Positions 16,398 through 23,542 of a stretch of DNA of 25,716 nt are shown here, piece after piece. This DNA comes from a virus, in the IMG/VR virus record IMGVR_UViG_3300046411_000070, positions 1 to 25,716 of that record, one strand, 5' to 3'. Numbering within the stretch: the first letter of the stretch is position 1; each line of letters begins with the position of its first letter. The notes under the pieces were generated by a model. It had not been told where the DNA came from, ran no database searches, and saw nothing but the letters and a program-made list of their open reading frames with translations. A program made the translations under genes and the position numbers.

Positions 16398-17345
16398 TTA
16401 CTCTGCTAGTGCAAGTACAAAGCCAGCTTCTGGACGGTACACCTGAACACCGTAGAGAGTGTCAGCAGTGTACAGAGTCGAGAGGTACTCTTGCTTGTAC
16501 TGAGTCTGTGAACGTACAGCCATCTGCTCTGCCATTACAATAGCGTCTTTGTGGAACAACAGTCCCGCACGTACACCTGAAGTAATGGTTGCACAGTTAG
16601 ATGAAACGTATACGTCTACACCGTAAAGGTTGCCGATAAGACCAGACTGAACCGCTTGACCGCTTACGAAATCAGCAGACGAGAATCGATCTTCGCCCAT
16701 GATCTCGTTACGAGCAGAAGGTGGGATAACAAGACAACGTCCATCCATAGGTACGTCGTTGTCATCTAGCTTCTGAATCATGTCACGGAAGAAATCATCA
16801 GTAAAGATATCTTCTGCAGCAACAAGAGTGTCAGAACTTTCAAAAGCAGAAGTAGTACCGTTGTCGTTAAAGAACGTAGCACTGTGCTCGTAGTCTGCTC
16901 GTACAGGTGCAAGATCCAAAGTTCCATCACCAAAACCTGTAGCAGTAGCGTGGAGGTCATTGTCTACCTTAAGTGAAAGAGCATAACCAGCGTCTTCAGT
17001 GTAGAACTGACGGAGGCTGTTAAGAGCCTGTACTTCAGTAATGTCTTCGATCAAACGTGAGTACTCGAAGTGACGATCAATTAAGATTTGCAACTCAGTG
17101 TTGCTTGTCTGCTGAAGCACAACAGTATCTGCTGGGTCTTTTGCAGTAGCTGCGCCACGAGTAGGCTTAGGGATGTGGATTACATCACCTTTCTTGCCAG
17201 TCATAGAAATACGCTTGACAAGAGGAGCCATCTTAAGGTTCTTCTGGTAAGCAGCAATAATCTCGTCACTCCAGATTTCTGGAATGAAAGTACCTGCATT
17301 TAACTTAGTAACTGTGTTACCAGTAGAGGGAGTAAAGTTAGCCAT
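16398..17345 (-). CDS. Major capsid protein
   Basis: 315 aa. It forms the icosahedral shell. The sequence starts MANFTPSTGNTVTKLNAGTFIPEIWSDEI, then KNLKMAPLVKRISMTGKKGDVIHIP, the opening of many HK97-fold capsid proteins without a cleaved prodomain. Later motifs (FFRDMIQKLDDNDVPMDGRCLVIPPSARNEIM as two parts at about 185-215, and YGVDVYVSSNCA) match the conserved P-domain pattern of these capsids. It follows the scaffold gene with a 17-nt gap carrying a strong AGGAG site 6 nt before the ATG, and is followed by a strong terminator. Position, size and motifs make the call firm; the fold is inferred from family knowledge. Confidence 0.88.
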   Translation of the reverse strand: MANFTPSTGNTVTKLNAGTFIPEIWSDEIIAAYQKNLKMAPLVKRISMTGKKGDVIHIPKPTRGAATAKDPADTVVLQQTSNTELQILIDRHFEYSRLIEDITEVQALNSLRQFYTEDAGYALSLKVDNDLHATATGFGDGTLDLAPVRADYEHSATFFNDNGTTSAFESSDTLVAAEDIFTDDFFRDMIQKLDDNDVPMDGRCLVIPPSARNEIMGEDRFSSADFVSGQAVQSGLIGNLYGVDVYVSSNCATITSGVRAGLLFHKDAIVMAEQMAVRSQTQYKQEYLSTLYTADTLYGVQVYRPEAGFVLALAE

Positions 17346-17362
17346 GTTAATCTCCTAATAGA

Positions 17363-18160
17363 TTATTTGACGCGACCCTCCGCATACGCTGCCATGATTT
17401 CATCGGCTAATGCTGTATAGCGGTCTGGGTCAGTTCTCATTAGTTTAATAATGTCGGCCCTTCGATATACTTTTTTACGTCCCCCTTCAGCACTGCCTCT
17501 GGCGTTGCCTGTATTAGCTGCCTTAAGTTGTTGCTTACGCTCTTGTTTTTCAACATTAGCGGTCTGTTGTACTACTTGCTTCCGTTCTTTCCAGAGTGAG
17601 AAGAGTTCGTCAGCAGAGTCAGCATCATACTGTTGGTCAGCGGCTACAAACAATTGAGTCCTAATCTTAGAAGCTTTAATCCACTCAGCAAACTTAGGAT
17701 CGTTTAAGATCTCTTTCATGTCTGGATGTTTGGTATTAAGAGTAGCCAGAGCAGCTTGTTGCTTATACTGCGCTGAATACTGTTCAGCTTCTTTAATTTT
17801 AGGATGATTCTCAATCGCCCTATTGACAGCACCTTGCGGGTCTGTAAAATAATCTATATCTTCTTCAGGCTCAACATGTTGTGGTTGAGGTGCTGATTGT
17901 GTTTGACTACTAATGTAATCATCCACGACTTTACGAAGTTCTCCTACTTCAGATGACTGACGACCTAGTAGCTTTTCAGCTTCTTGGTGCATCTGTACAA
18001 CTTCTTCCAGTGACTTACCTTGATACTTATCTGGTAGTGTAGGTTCTTCTACTTGAGGTTGCTCAACTTCTTCTTGTTGAATCTCATCGACTTCGTTGGT
18101 TTCGATTTCGTCCACGTTATCCTCTAAAGGTTGTGGATCTACAATCATTGCTCTTGACAT
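17363..18160 (-). CDS. Capsid scaffolding protein
   Basis: 265 aa. The first 60 residues are extremely acidic with Glu/Gln runs. The middle carries a likely coiled coil (SLEEVVQMHQEAEKLLGRQ, ELRKVVDDYI), and residues 180-225 are rich in Lys/Gln. The C-terminus is a basic helix-turn-helix-like end (KVYRRADIIKLMRTDPDRYT), as in scaffolds that bind the capsid inner surface through a basic C-terminal helix. Placement immediately before the major capsid gene supports it. The chosen ATG has GGAG 7 nt upstream; an in-frame ATG four codons later is possible. It acts inside the prohead and leaves or is removed before DNA entry. Confidence 0.85.
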   Translation of the reverse strand: MSRAMIVDPQPLEDNVDEIETNEVDEIQQEEVEQPQVEEPTLPDKYQGKSLEEVVQMHQEAEKLLGRQSSEVGELRKVVDDYISSQTQSAPQPQHVEPEEDIDYFTDPQGAVNRAIENHPKIKEAEQYSAQYKQQAALATLNTKHPDMKEILNDPKFAEWIKASKIRTQLFVAADQQYDADSADELFSLWKERKQVVQQTANVEKQERKQQLKAANTGNARGSAEGGRKKVYRRADIIKLMRTDPDRYTALADEIMAAYAEGRVK

Positions 18161-18172
18161 TATTAAACTCCG

Positions 18173-18186
18173 TGATCATTATCATT
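18173..18186 (-). promoter_or_regulatory. Weak Fur-box-like sequence ahead of the scaffold gene
   Basis: The minus strand reads AATGATAATGATCA, matching 12 of 14 positions of the Fur core AATGATAATCATTA. It sits in the 35-nt gap between the zinc-ribbon and scaffold genes, just before the ribosome binding site. It may be chance in AT-rich leader DNA. It is listed because stronger copies occur at 24629-24697. Confidence 0.25.
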
Positions 18187-18195
18187 ATGGAGATG

Positions 18196-18408
18196 TTATT
18201 GTTTACGGCCTGCTTTTTCGTGCTCTCGTACCCATTTCATGTGAGCGCCGGGGAATGAACCATCGGACCCATTTAGGTGAAAGGACGGGGCAGATACCAT
18301 CCTTGTAGAGTTAGCGCCGCAACCGCACCTACTGGTTGTAACGGTAGACTCTACAAATTCTTCTGTGACGTGACCGTTGTCACATCTAAAATCATAGACT
18401 TTAAACAT
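18196..18408 (-). CDS. Small zinc-ribbon protein (FmdB-like)
   Basis: 70 aa. It begins MFKVYDFRCDNGHVTEEFVES and continues TSRCGCGANSTRMVSAPSF, giving Cys at 9, 28 and 30 with a nearby His 12. The YDFxC..GH....F.....CxCG pattern is the FmdB-type zinc ribbon that phages often carry. The tail FPGAHMKWVREHEKAGRKQ is also typical of phage versions. The visible knuckle has only three clear Cys, so His 12 would be the fourth ligand (inference). It overlaps the previous gene by 8 bases and lies in the capsid transcription unit. The function of these proteins in phages is unknown. Confidence 0.72.
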   Translation of the reverse strand: MFKVYDFRCDNGHVTEEFVESTVTTSRCGCGANSTRMVSAPSFHLNGSDGSFPGAHMKWVREHEKAGRKQ

Positions 18409-18655
18409 AGATTTCTTCTTGCTCTTCAGCTTCTGCTTGTTCCCTAGTAGCTTGTATGGTAGCTTCTAGGTTTAGTATTGTTGCAAACGCTGCAAGTTGA
18501 CCTTTACGAAAGAAGAGTTCTTCTACATCTTTAACAGTCTGTACATCAGACAACTGTTTAGTGGTAACAGAGATTTCTTCTAAGAGTTGTTTGAAGCCTT
18601 CGTTATTAAATAATTGATTAAAATTATCAAAGTAAGTTTCAAGCTCTGGTGTCAT
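18401..18655 (-). CDS. Small acidic helical phage protein, first gene of the capsid unit
   Basis: 84 aa, mostly helical and acidic, with no Cys or membrane segment. It begins MTPELETYFDNFNQLFNNEGFKQLLEE, then SVTTKQLSDVQTVKDVEELFF, RKGQLAAFATILNLEATI and a Glu-rich tail. Similar short proteins occur upstream of capsid genes in aquatic phages; no function is known to me. The ATG at 18655 has AAGAG upstream and lies about 30 nt from the -10 box of a strong promoter, so it is the first cistron of that transcript. It overlaps the zinc-ribbon gene by 8 bases. Confidence 0.7.
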   Translation of the reverse strand: MTPELETYFDNFNQLFNNEGFKQLLEEISVTTKQLSDVQTVKDVEELFFRKGQLAAFATILNLEATIQATREQAEAEEQEEIYV

Positions 18656-18684
18656 AGTATCTCTTTTGTTTACTATATATTAAT

Positions 18685-18713
18685 AGTATATCATACTTTT
18701 AAACAAATGTCAA
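18685..18713 (-). promoter_or_regulatory. Near-consensus sigma70 promoter for the capsid unit
   Basis: On the minus strand TTGACA (18713-18708), a 17-bp spacer and TATACT (18690-18685) are present, with TG one base before the -10 (extended -10). The predicted start is near 18678. The TGA stop codon of the upstream 96-aa gene lies inside the TTGACA. It shares AATGCTTGACA and a TTAAAA-N-TATG spacer end with the promoter at 24397-24425. It should be read by the host RNA polymerase. Confidence 0.88.
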
Positions 18714-19000
18714 GCATTTCTTGTAGATTTCCTACGTTTTCCTGAAGCTGTAACAGCGTGTTTAATTTTAGCAGGTCCTGTCTTACGTTTAGCAGAAGAA
18801 GCCTTTTCTGCTTTGGTCATCTTTGCTGCAACCGCTTTAGGTCTACAAGAAGGGTAAGGGCGCTCACTTTTCTTGGCAGACTTACGACCACAAGGATTGC
18901 CAGTCTTAACGTCTACCCACTCTTCTTTAAACCACTTAGTTAAACCGCCAGAAGGTTTCTTTTTAACAACCCGCCGACGGCTTTGATTTGGCTTAGGCAT
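18710..19000 (-). CDS. Small basic protein (DUF5872-like)
   Basis: 96 aa, very basic (more than a quarter Lys/Arg). The recognisable core LTKWFKEEWVDVKTGNPCGR followed by ERPYPSCRPK has two conserved Cys (37 and 52). This pattern is known to me as DUF5872, found in aquatic phages and giant viruses. The C-terminal half is a disordered Lys/Ala tail, suggesting nucleic-acid or nucleoprotein contact (inference). The ATG overlaps the stop of the 56-aa gene by 8 bases. It ends within the -35 box of the capsid promoter. The function is unknown. Confidence 0.75.
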   Translation of the reverse strand: MPKPNQSRRRVVKKKPSGGLTKWFKEEWVDVKTGNPCGRKSAKKSERPYPSCRPKAVAAKMTKAEKASSAKRKTGPAKIKHAVTASGKRRKSTRNA

Positions 19001-19163
19001 AAGTACCGCCTCTACGCTGATACTCTTTAGTCAACCAACCAGAAGCATAAGCACTAGGCCAAACCTTGTACTTCTTTTTAGCCTCTGCTTTGACGCGAGC
19101 ATACAAAGCTTTGTTTTTAGGAACAGGCTTCTTGCTAGCTGACTTTTTCTTTTTAGTAGCCAT
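18993..19163 (-). CDS. Small basic protein with KVWPSAYASGWLTKEY core
   Basis: 56 aa. The first 30 residues are a Lys-rich leader (MATKKKKSASKKPVPKN). The rest is the conserved KYKVWPSAYASGWLTKEYQR then RGG ending, a motif I recognise from tiny proteins of aquatic phages and large DNA viruses, often beside DUF5872-type genes as here. The ATG at 19163 lacks a clear ribosome binding site of its own and lies inside a 15-codon ORF, so translational coupling is likely. The stop overlaps the next ATG by 8 bases. The gene is short and easily missed by automatic calling, yet its motif makes it firm. Confidence 0.82.
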   Translation of the reverse strand: MATKKKKSASKKPVPKNKALYARVKAEAKKKYKVWPSAYASGWLTKEYQRRGGTYA

Positions 19164-19200
19164 AAGGCTTTTTTACTTTCTTTTTCTTTTTGCCGGGCAT
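19153..19200 (-). CDS. 15-aa lysine-rich micro-ORF (MPGKKKKKVKKPYGY)
   Basis: A perfect AAGGAG lies 6 nt before an ATG at 19200, and the frame runs 15 codons to TAA. It begins two bases after the stop of the 141-aa gene and overlaps the start of the 56-aa gene by 11 bases. The placement and strong site mean ribosomes very probably initiate here. The peptide is 8 Lys out of 15 with a PYGY end, in keeping with its basic neighbours. It may be a functional micropeptide or a leader that delivers ribosomes to the next gene. Confidence 0.55.
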   Translation of the reverse strand: MPGKKKKKVKKPYGY

Positions 19201-19202
19201 AG

Positions 19203-19628
19203 TTAGCTCCTTGTTTTATTTTTAGGCAACCTAACTTCTTTACCGTTTTGGAAATAACGAATACCGCTACCTGTTCCTTTCATATTAACAGTCTCGCTCA
19301 TATCAGCTACAGGTAAGCCTTTACCTTTGTTAAGATCAACATTAGCTGCGGTGTAGTCATTACCTGACATTCCTGCTGCAGTTGCTCCAGAACCAACCGC
19401 CGCTCCTTTAGTTTGTTGAGTTCGTCTATCTGCTTTAGTTCTTTTTTTACCTACAGTAATACCATCGCTTTTAGATTTTCGACCGGGAGTTTTTTTATTT
19501 ACCCCCTGTAATTTGTCTAAAGCATCGTCTAATTGTCGTTCTGCTTTTTTAACTTGTGAAGCAACACGTTGGACGGCTTTGCGTCCTGTTTTAGCATCTT
19601 TAGCTGCTTTAGCTATTCTTGCTGCCAT
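19203..19628 (-). CDS. Basic, mostly disordered phage protein, unknown function
   Basis: 141 aa. Residues 1-45 are a basic Ala/Lys helix or coiled coil (KAVQRVASQVKKAERQLDDAL). Residues 46-75 are Lys/Arg-rich and probably disordered. The second half has a more ordered look: SGNDYTAANVDLNKGKGLPV and SGIRYFQNGKEVRLP. It has no Cys and no membrane segment. The ATG at 19628 has AAGGAG 6 nt upstream, among the strongest sites in the window. It is part of the cluster of basic proteins between portal and capsid unit, and may bind DNA or other virion parts (inference). Confidence 0.65.
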   Translation of the reverse strand: MAARIAKAAKDAKTGRKAVQRVASQVKKAERQLDDALDKLQGVNKKTPGRKSKSDGITVGKKRTKADRRTQQTKGAAVGSGATAAGMSGNDYTAANVDLNKGKGLPVADMSETVNMKGTGSGIRYFQNGKEVRLPKNKTRS

Positions 19629-19638
19629 TGTTATCTCC

Positions 19639-19905
19639 TTACCATTTCTTACACGACCAGTATCGTGCCGTTAGTTTACTGGGTGGGTTAGTGTCACACT
19701 TGTGACGTGCTCTAAACGACTTCCGTCGTGCAGGCTGGTCTTTTTTAATGCTCATGTTTTGATCGCCAAAACGTATAGTTCTAACTGTGTCACCTTCCTT
19801 GGCAACTACTACAAACTTCTTAGTTTTATGATTAGGCGTTCGCTTTGGCTTGTTGTACCCGCTTACTCCTGCCCGTGCTAGTCTTGGGTCTGCTTTCTTT
19901 GGCAT
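19639..19905 (-). CDS. Small basic conserved-type phage protein (RKSFRARHKC motif)
   Basis: 88 aa. The first 30 residues are a basic tail (DPRLARAGVSGYNKPKRTPN). A beta-rich core FVVVAKEGDTVRTIRFGDQN leads to the hallmark RKSFRARHKCDTNPPSKLTA ending in RYWSCKKW. The paired HKC and SC (Cys 70 and 85) could hold zinc or a disulphide. This pattern is common in aquatic phages next to portal and terminase genes, with no known function. Its ATG overlaps the portal stop (TAATG). The coiled-coil ORF 19832-20017 overlaps its first 74 bases in another frame. Confidence 0.78.
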   Translation of the reverse strand: MPKKADPRLARAGVSGYNKPKRTPNHKTKKFVVVAKEGDTVRTIRFGDQNMSIKKDQPARRKSFRARHKCDTNPPSKLTARYWSCKKW

Positions 19906-20017
19906 TACTCAGATCCTTCAGTTGTTGGTCCAATTGCGTTAAACGGTCTTGGAGAGGTCTGACTTGTTGATTGATTAGATTGATTAGAGTTTCCAGCTCT
20001 CGCTGTGTCATTAACAT
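19832..20017 (-). CDS. Out-of-frame coiled-coil small ORF overlapping the portal 3' end
   Basis: 61 aa. Residues 4-40 form a clean coiled coil (ELETLINLINQQVRPLQDRL then TQLDQQLKDLSNA), and the rest is a basic tail. The ATG at 20017 follows GAAGG by 8-9 nt; a second ATG lies two codons on. It overlaps the last 113 bases of the portal gene and the first 74 of the 88-aa gene in a different frame. The portal residues it overlaps (about 641-677) are low-complexity Ser/Asn/Gln, consistent with the coiled-coil frame being the constrained one. A chance frame cannot be excluded. Confidence 0.55.
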   Translation of the reverse strand: MLMTQRELETLINLINQQVRPLQDRLTQLDQQLKDLSNAKESRPKTSTGRSKRVQQAKANA

Positions 20018-21938
20018 TAGTTTTACCTTCTATTTGCTTTTCTTTAAGGAGAGTTTCAGCGACACGCATACGTCGTTCAAACTCTTTATCTTCTTGATCA
20101 CCTTCTTTAAGGTTTCGGGTGATAGCATTGATTTTATCAATTTCTAGTTCTTGCGGTACAGCAACAGCTTCAGCAGACAACTTAGTAGCGCGTGCTTGAG
20201 ATTCCTGAGCCTGAGCAGCAAGAGCCGCTGTTTGTGACTGCTGGAATTGCAACTGAGCTTGCTGTGCTTGCATCTGCATTTCTTGCGCTTGAGGGTTAGG
20301 CTGCACAGCTTGCTGTAAAGCAGCAATAAGTTCTTCACGATTAGACAGATTCATGTTGTCAACAACAGACTGAATTAGTGTGTTGTACAAGGGTGAGTCT
20401 TTACCCATTGTTTGTAACAACTGTACAAGCTGAGTTACTTCGTATTCACGCGCAATAATACCCAGAGTAGAACTAGCATTGAACTTGTAGTCAGCTACAG
20501 GGTATGACTCAGGATCAAACTGCATATAACGATAAGCAGCTTTCTTAACAAAAGGAATAAGGAAAGACTGTTGGAAGTTAATTAGTGTGCGTTTATGACG
20601 TTTAATAATAGCGCCAAGAGACATACTAATACCAGCGGCAGTAGCCTCGCCGTTAACACTACCAGCGATTCCTGCTGAGTCAACTGCTCCGGTGGCTTGT
20701 TGGACCATCTGTTGCAGTGCTCCTGCTTGAGCAAAAGTGATTTGATTAACTTGACCAAAGTTAAAAGGCTGAAGAACTTCACGAGGATCTCCGTTGGTTA
20801 AAATCATCTTACCGGGACGTACTTCAGGTTTAGCACCTCGTGGAAGACGTGTGGCATCAATAGCCATCATAGGATGAATGGTAAGGCTTAATGCGTCAAT
20901 ACGTGCTCGTAGTTCTGTATCAAGTGCTTTCTGGCTGTTGTAACCTTTTTCACATACGCCACGGCCCCAGAAACGTCCGGGTACAACATCCCAAGGAAAT
21001 GCAACAACAGGACGGTCCTGCATCATGTAAGGGTTAGCTTCGGCTTTAAGAAGAATACCCCCGTTAGCAACCACTACAACGGCTTCTACGTACTTTGAAT
21101 TTTCCCCTGCCTCTACTACCTCTTCAGAGTCATCGTCGCTTGTAGCGGAATCTAGAAGCTCTCGTGGCACTAAGCCGTAGTACTTTGTTAGACGTACCTT
21201 GTCGTCGTTGTAAATGGTTAAGTCTTGATCAGGCTCCAAGTCAGTATCAGGAGCGGCAGAACCAACATATACGTCACGATACACTCCTTGTTCTTGTAGT
21301 AGTTCTACTTGGTGACGACTAACAAACTCATCAATAGCTACACCCATAGCGTCTTCAACAGAAGTAGCAACAGGATCAATTAAAAAGTTCTGAGGCAGGA
21401 CAGGCTTAAGCTTTACTTTGACACGCTCAGTAATGTTTACTCCTACTGCTTGAAGATCTCCACCCATAATAGGCTGAGTGGCAGGAGCCATTTCTTTCAT
21501 TTCTTCAATAACAACTTCACCAATACCTGTACCAAATACAGCCGCATTAATAAGACATTCAGCAACAGCTTTACGTACCATACATTCTTCAAAGTCTTCT
21601 GTAAGCTTGTTACGAAGAAACTGTACATCTTGTTTTTGAGTGTCACCCATGTTGTCGCTAACGTCAAACCACTTACCACGACCAAAGGTAGCCTCTTCTA
21701 GTTCTGCTACGTTAGATTCAACAGCTTGTTGAAGTGCAGGAGAAATAATACGGGAACGCTCAGAGCTACGCTCACTGTCAGCAGGGTCCCATATACCACG
21801 CCACAGTCGATAATATTCATCAAATTTTTCTTCATAGTTACTTTCGTAGTAATCCCTCCAATCTTCACATTTAGTCATTACCCATTCTTCAATAGACTCT
21901 TCAATCAACAACGGGTCTGTTTCGTATAGTTCACTCAT
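19905..21938 (-). CDS. Portal protein
   Basis: 677 aa, forming the dodecameric ring at the packaging vertex. The N-terminus has EEKFDEYYRLWRGIWDP and ERSRIISPALQQAVESNVAE (about 37-80), the typical opening of podovirus portals. A central part has PVVAFPWDVVPGRFWGRGVC (310-329) with YNSQKALDTELRARIDAL (333-350). The segment AGALQQMVQQATGAVD to SVNGEATAAG follows (405-435). Residues 545-640 are Gln/Ala-rich and coiled coil, like the barrel and tail of other large portals. Residues 641-677 are disordered. It directly follows terL (the AGGA site is in the last terL codons). The length suits a short-tailed phage. No exact family is assigned, but the context is decisive. Confidence 0.88.
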   Translation of the reverse strand: MSELYETDPLLIEESIEEWVMTKCEDWRDYYESNYEEKFDEYYRLWRGIWDPADSERSSERSRIISPALQQAVESNVAELEEATFGRGKWFDVSDNMGDTQKQDVQFLRNKLTEDFEECMVRKAVAECLINAAVFGTGIGEVVIEEMKEMAPATQPIMGGDLQAVGVNITERVKVKLKPVLPQNFLIDPVATSVEDAMGVAIDEFVSRHQVELLQEQGVYRDVYVGSAAPDTDLEPDQDLTIYNDDKVRLTKYYGLVPRELLDSATSDDDSEEVVEAGENSKYVEAVVVVANGGILLKAEANPYMMQDRPVVAFPWDVVPGRFWGRGVCEKGYNSQKALDTELRARIDALSLTIHPMMAIDATRLPRGAKPEVRPGKMILTNGDPREVLQPFNFGQVNQITFAQAGALQQMVQQATGAVDSAGIAGSVNGEATAAGISMSLGAIIKRHKRTLINFQQSFLIPFVKKAAYRYMQFDPESYPVADYKFNASSTLGIIAREYEVTQLVQLLQTMGKDSPLYNTLIQSVVDNMNLSNREELIAALQQAVQPNPQAQEMQMQAQQAQLQFQQSQTAALAAQAQESQARATKLSAEAVAVPQELEIDKINAITRNLKEGDQEDKEFERRMRVAETLLKEKQIEGKTNVNDTARAGNSNQSNQSTSQTSPRPFNAIGPTTEGSE

Positions 21939-21939
21939 A

Positions 21940-23190
21940 TTAATATCCTGCTACTACGTCTAAGATTTCGTGGTCTTCGATTTCATATTCGTAGTCGTAA
22001 GCCACATTTGCTAACTGGTCGATGTATGCTAAAGCGTCAATCAAGTCGTCGTGGGTTAATGGATCAGGAAACTGAAAGAGTTGATCTAGAAATCTACTAT
22101 TCCATTCCCCTTTGTTTAGTGTTATGTATCCGTTTTCAAATCTTCCTTGCAATGCCCACATGACACGATCTGTTTTCTTTTTGTTACCGTGAGTCAACTC
22201 TTCAACTCTAAAAAACATACCGTATCGTTTTTGCATGTCCATCAAAGGAGACATTACAGCTTGTTTAGCAATACCTCTTTCGATTCCAACCGACACGGGA
22301 CGATAATCTCTAACGGCCTGAAATATCTTAGCTGCTGTTTCGTCAAGTGTCCATCGACCGTATATGATATTGTCAACATACCAACCATGCTCATTGACCT
22401 TAACCACGGCAATCGCTGTTTCGTCAAGCTTGGAGTTTTTAGTCTTCTTCTTGTTGACTTCTTCAAATCCTGCCAAGTCAACTGCAATGTAATAATCTCC
22501 TACGTCAGGTCCTTCTTCGTCAACAGAGACCCAGTCCTCTTTAAACATTTCTGAGCCACGCGCTTCAAAACTTGCCATAAACTCTTGGCGAAACGCATAA
22601 CTTGACATGCTACGTTTTGCAATGTCAATTTCACTCGGGTCCAACAACGGGTTATCGTAACTCGTAAAGTGCCACGCTTTGTAGGTAGGATCATCATCTA
22701 ATTCCGCATACTTGTAAAGTTCGTAAAAATGGTTGCGTCCCATTGGCGTACCAATGAACATTGCACATCCCTTTTGGTCAGCCAAGGCAGGTCTCAGGAT
22801 CTGCTCAAATACCTCTGGCTTCATGTCAGCATATTCGTCCATCACTAGAAACTTGAGGCTGACACCTCGCATTGTCTCTGGTCTGTCGGCACCTTTGAGA
22901 CTAATGGTAGCACCGTTGACAAGCTTAATTTGCAGATTATTAATATGGCTACCGCTGATAACAGGATTTCCCAGTTCAAGCAAGGTTTGCCACATGATGT
23001 CTCTGGCTTGTCCTTGAGTAGGTGCGACGTAAAATACATGGCCTCTGTCTGCTTGTAGTGCGTTAACTATTAATAACCACGCTGCTAACCTAGACTTGCC
23101 TGTACGTCGTCCAGCAGCTACTATTTTAAATCTTGTGTCGTCTGCCCAGACATCCTGTTGCCAAGGCAGTAGTTCTATATTAAGATCCAT
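21940..23190 (-). CDS. terL: Terminase large subunit (ATPase and nuclease)
   Basis: 416 aa. It packages DNA into proheads and cuts the concatemer. The ATPase domain shows AAGRRTGKSR (Walker A, residues 25-34), LKFLVMDEYAD (Walker B and catalytic Glu, 112-122) and FIGTPMG (coupling motif, 145-151). The RNase H-type nuclease domain shows YYIAVDLAG with Asp 238, VGIERG with Glu 304 and THDDLIDALAYI with Asp 381, 382 and 385. All expected acidic residues are present, so the enzyme should be active. The ATG at 23190 overlaps the upstream gene by 11 bases and has no clear ribosome binding site, which suggests coupling. The packaging strategy cannot be told from the sequence alone. Confidence 0.96.
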   Translation of the reverse strand: MDLNIELLPWQQDVWADDTRFKIVAAGRRTGKSRLAAWLLIVNALQADRGHVFYVAPTQGQARDIMWQTLLELGNPVISGSHINNLQIKLVNGATISLKGADRPETMRGVSLKFLVMDEYADMKPEVFEQILRPALADQKGCAMFIGTPMGRNHFYELYKYAELDDDPTYKAWHFTSYDNPLLDPSEIDIAKRSMSSYAFRQEFMASFEARGSEMFKEDWVSVDEEGPDVGDYYIAVDLAGFEEVNKKKTKNSKLDETAIAVVKVNEHGWYVDNIIYGRWTLDETAAKIFQAVRDYRPVSVGIERGIAKQAVMSPLMDMQKRYGMFFRVEELTHGNKKKTDRVMWALQGRFENGYITLNKGEWNSRFLDQLFQFPDPLTHDDLIDALAYIDQLANVAYDYEYEIEDHEILDVVAGY

Positions 23191-23542
23191 TGAAGTTGTT
23201 AAACGCTGTTGATCTTTCTAAAAGCTCAAAAGTAACTGCTACTTCCATCTGTCCTGATCCTGAAGATGCTTGAGTTTTTACAGTATCTCCGTTGTGCAGT
23301 ACAAAGATACCGTTGTCGTTTTGACCGCCTATGGTTTCTTTGTTGCCTGCATTAATGCTAGTGCTATCAAAAAAGTACATTTGGTCTACACCACCTGTTT
23401 CCCACCAAAGGCTTACTTGGTTTGTACTGCCACCGTGGTTAGCAACAAAGATATACACAATATGTATCGTGTACCCCGCTGGTATAGTGAACAGTGTTTG
23501 CTCAGTAGCGTCTAATAACGTAATGTGTTTTGTATGAAGCAT
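23180..23542 (-). CDS. Small beta-rich protein between lysis and terminase genes, unknown function
   Basis: 120 aa. The start is set at the ATG at 23542 (MLHTKHITLLDATEQ), which overlaps the previous TAA as TAATG; a GTG four codons upstream is less likely. The sequence alternates strands and turns: LFTIPAGYTIHIVYIFVANH, SLWWETGGVDQMYFF, and IFVLHNGDTVKTQASSGSGQ. It is typical of a small jelly-roll or immunoglobulin-like virion protein, possibly decoration or fibre-associated. There is no Cys, no signal peptide and no enzyme motif. Lying inside the terS-terL interval is unusual for a virion protein. The function is not known. Confidence 0.65.
   Translation of the reverse strand: MLHTKHITLLDATEQTLFTIPAGYTIHIVYIFVANHGGSTNQVSLWWETGGVDQMYFFDSTSINAGNKETIGGQNDNGIFVLHNGDTVKTQASSGSGQMEVAVTFELLERSTAFNNFNGS

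Noticed and set aside
1245-23515. Many plus-strand ORFs of 60-135 codons opposite the virion genes
   Set aside because: They are antisense shadows of confirmed minus-strand genes, with no ribosome sites or recognisable proteins.
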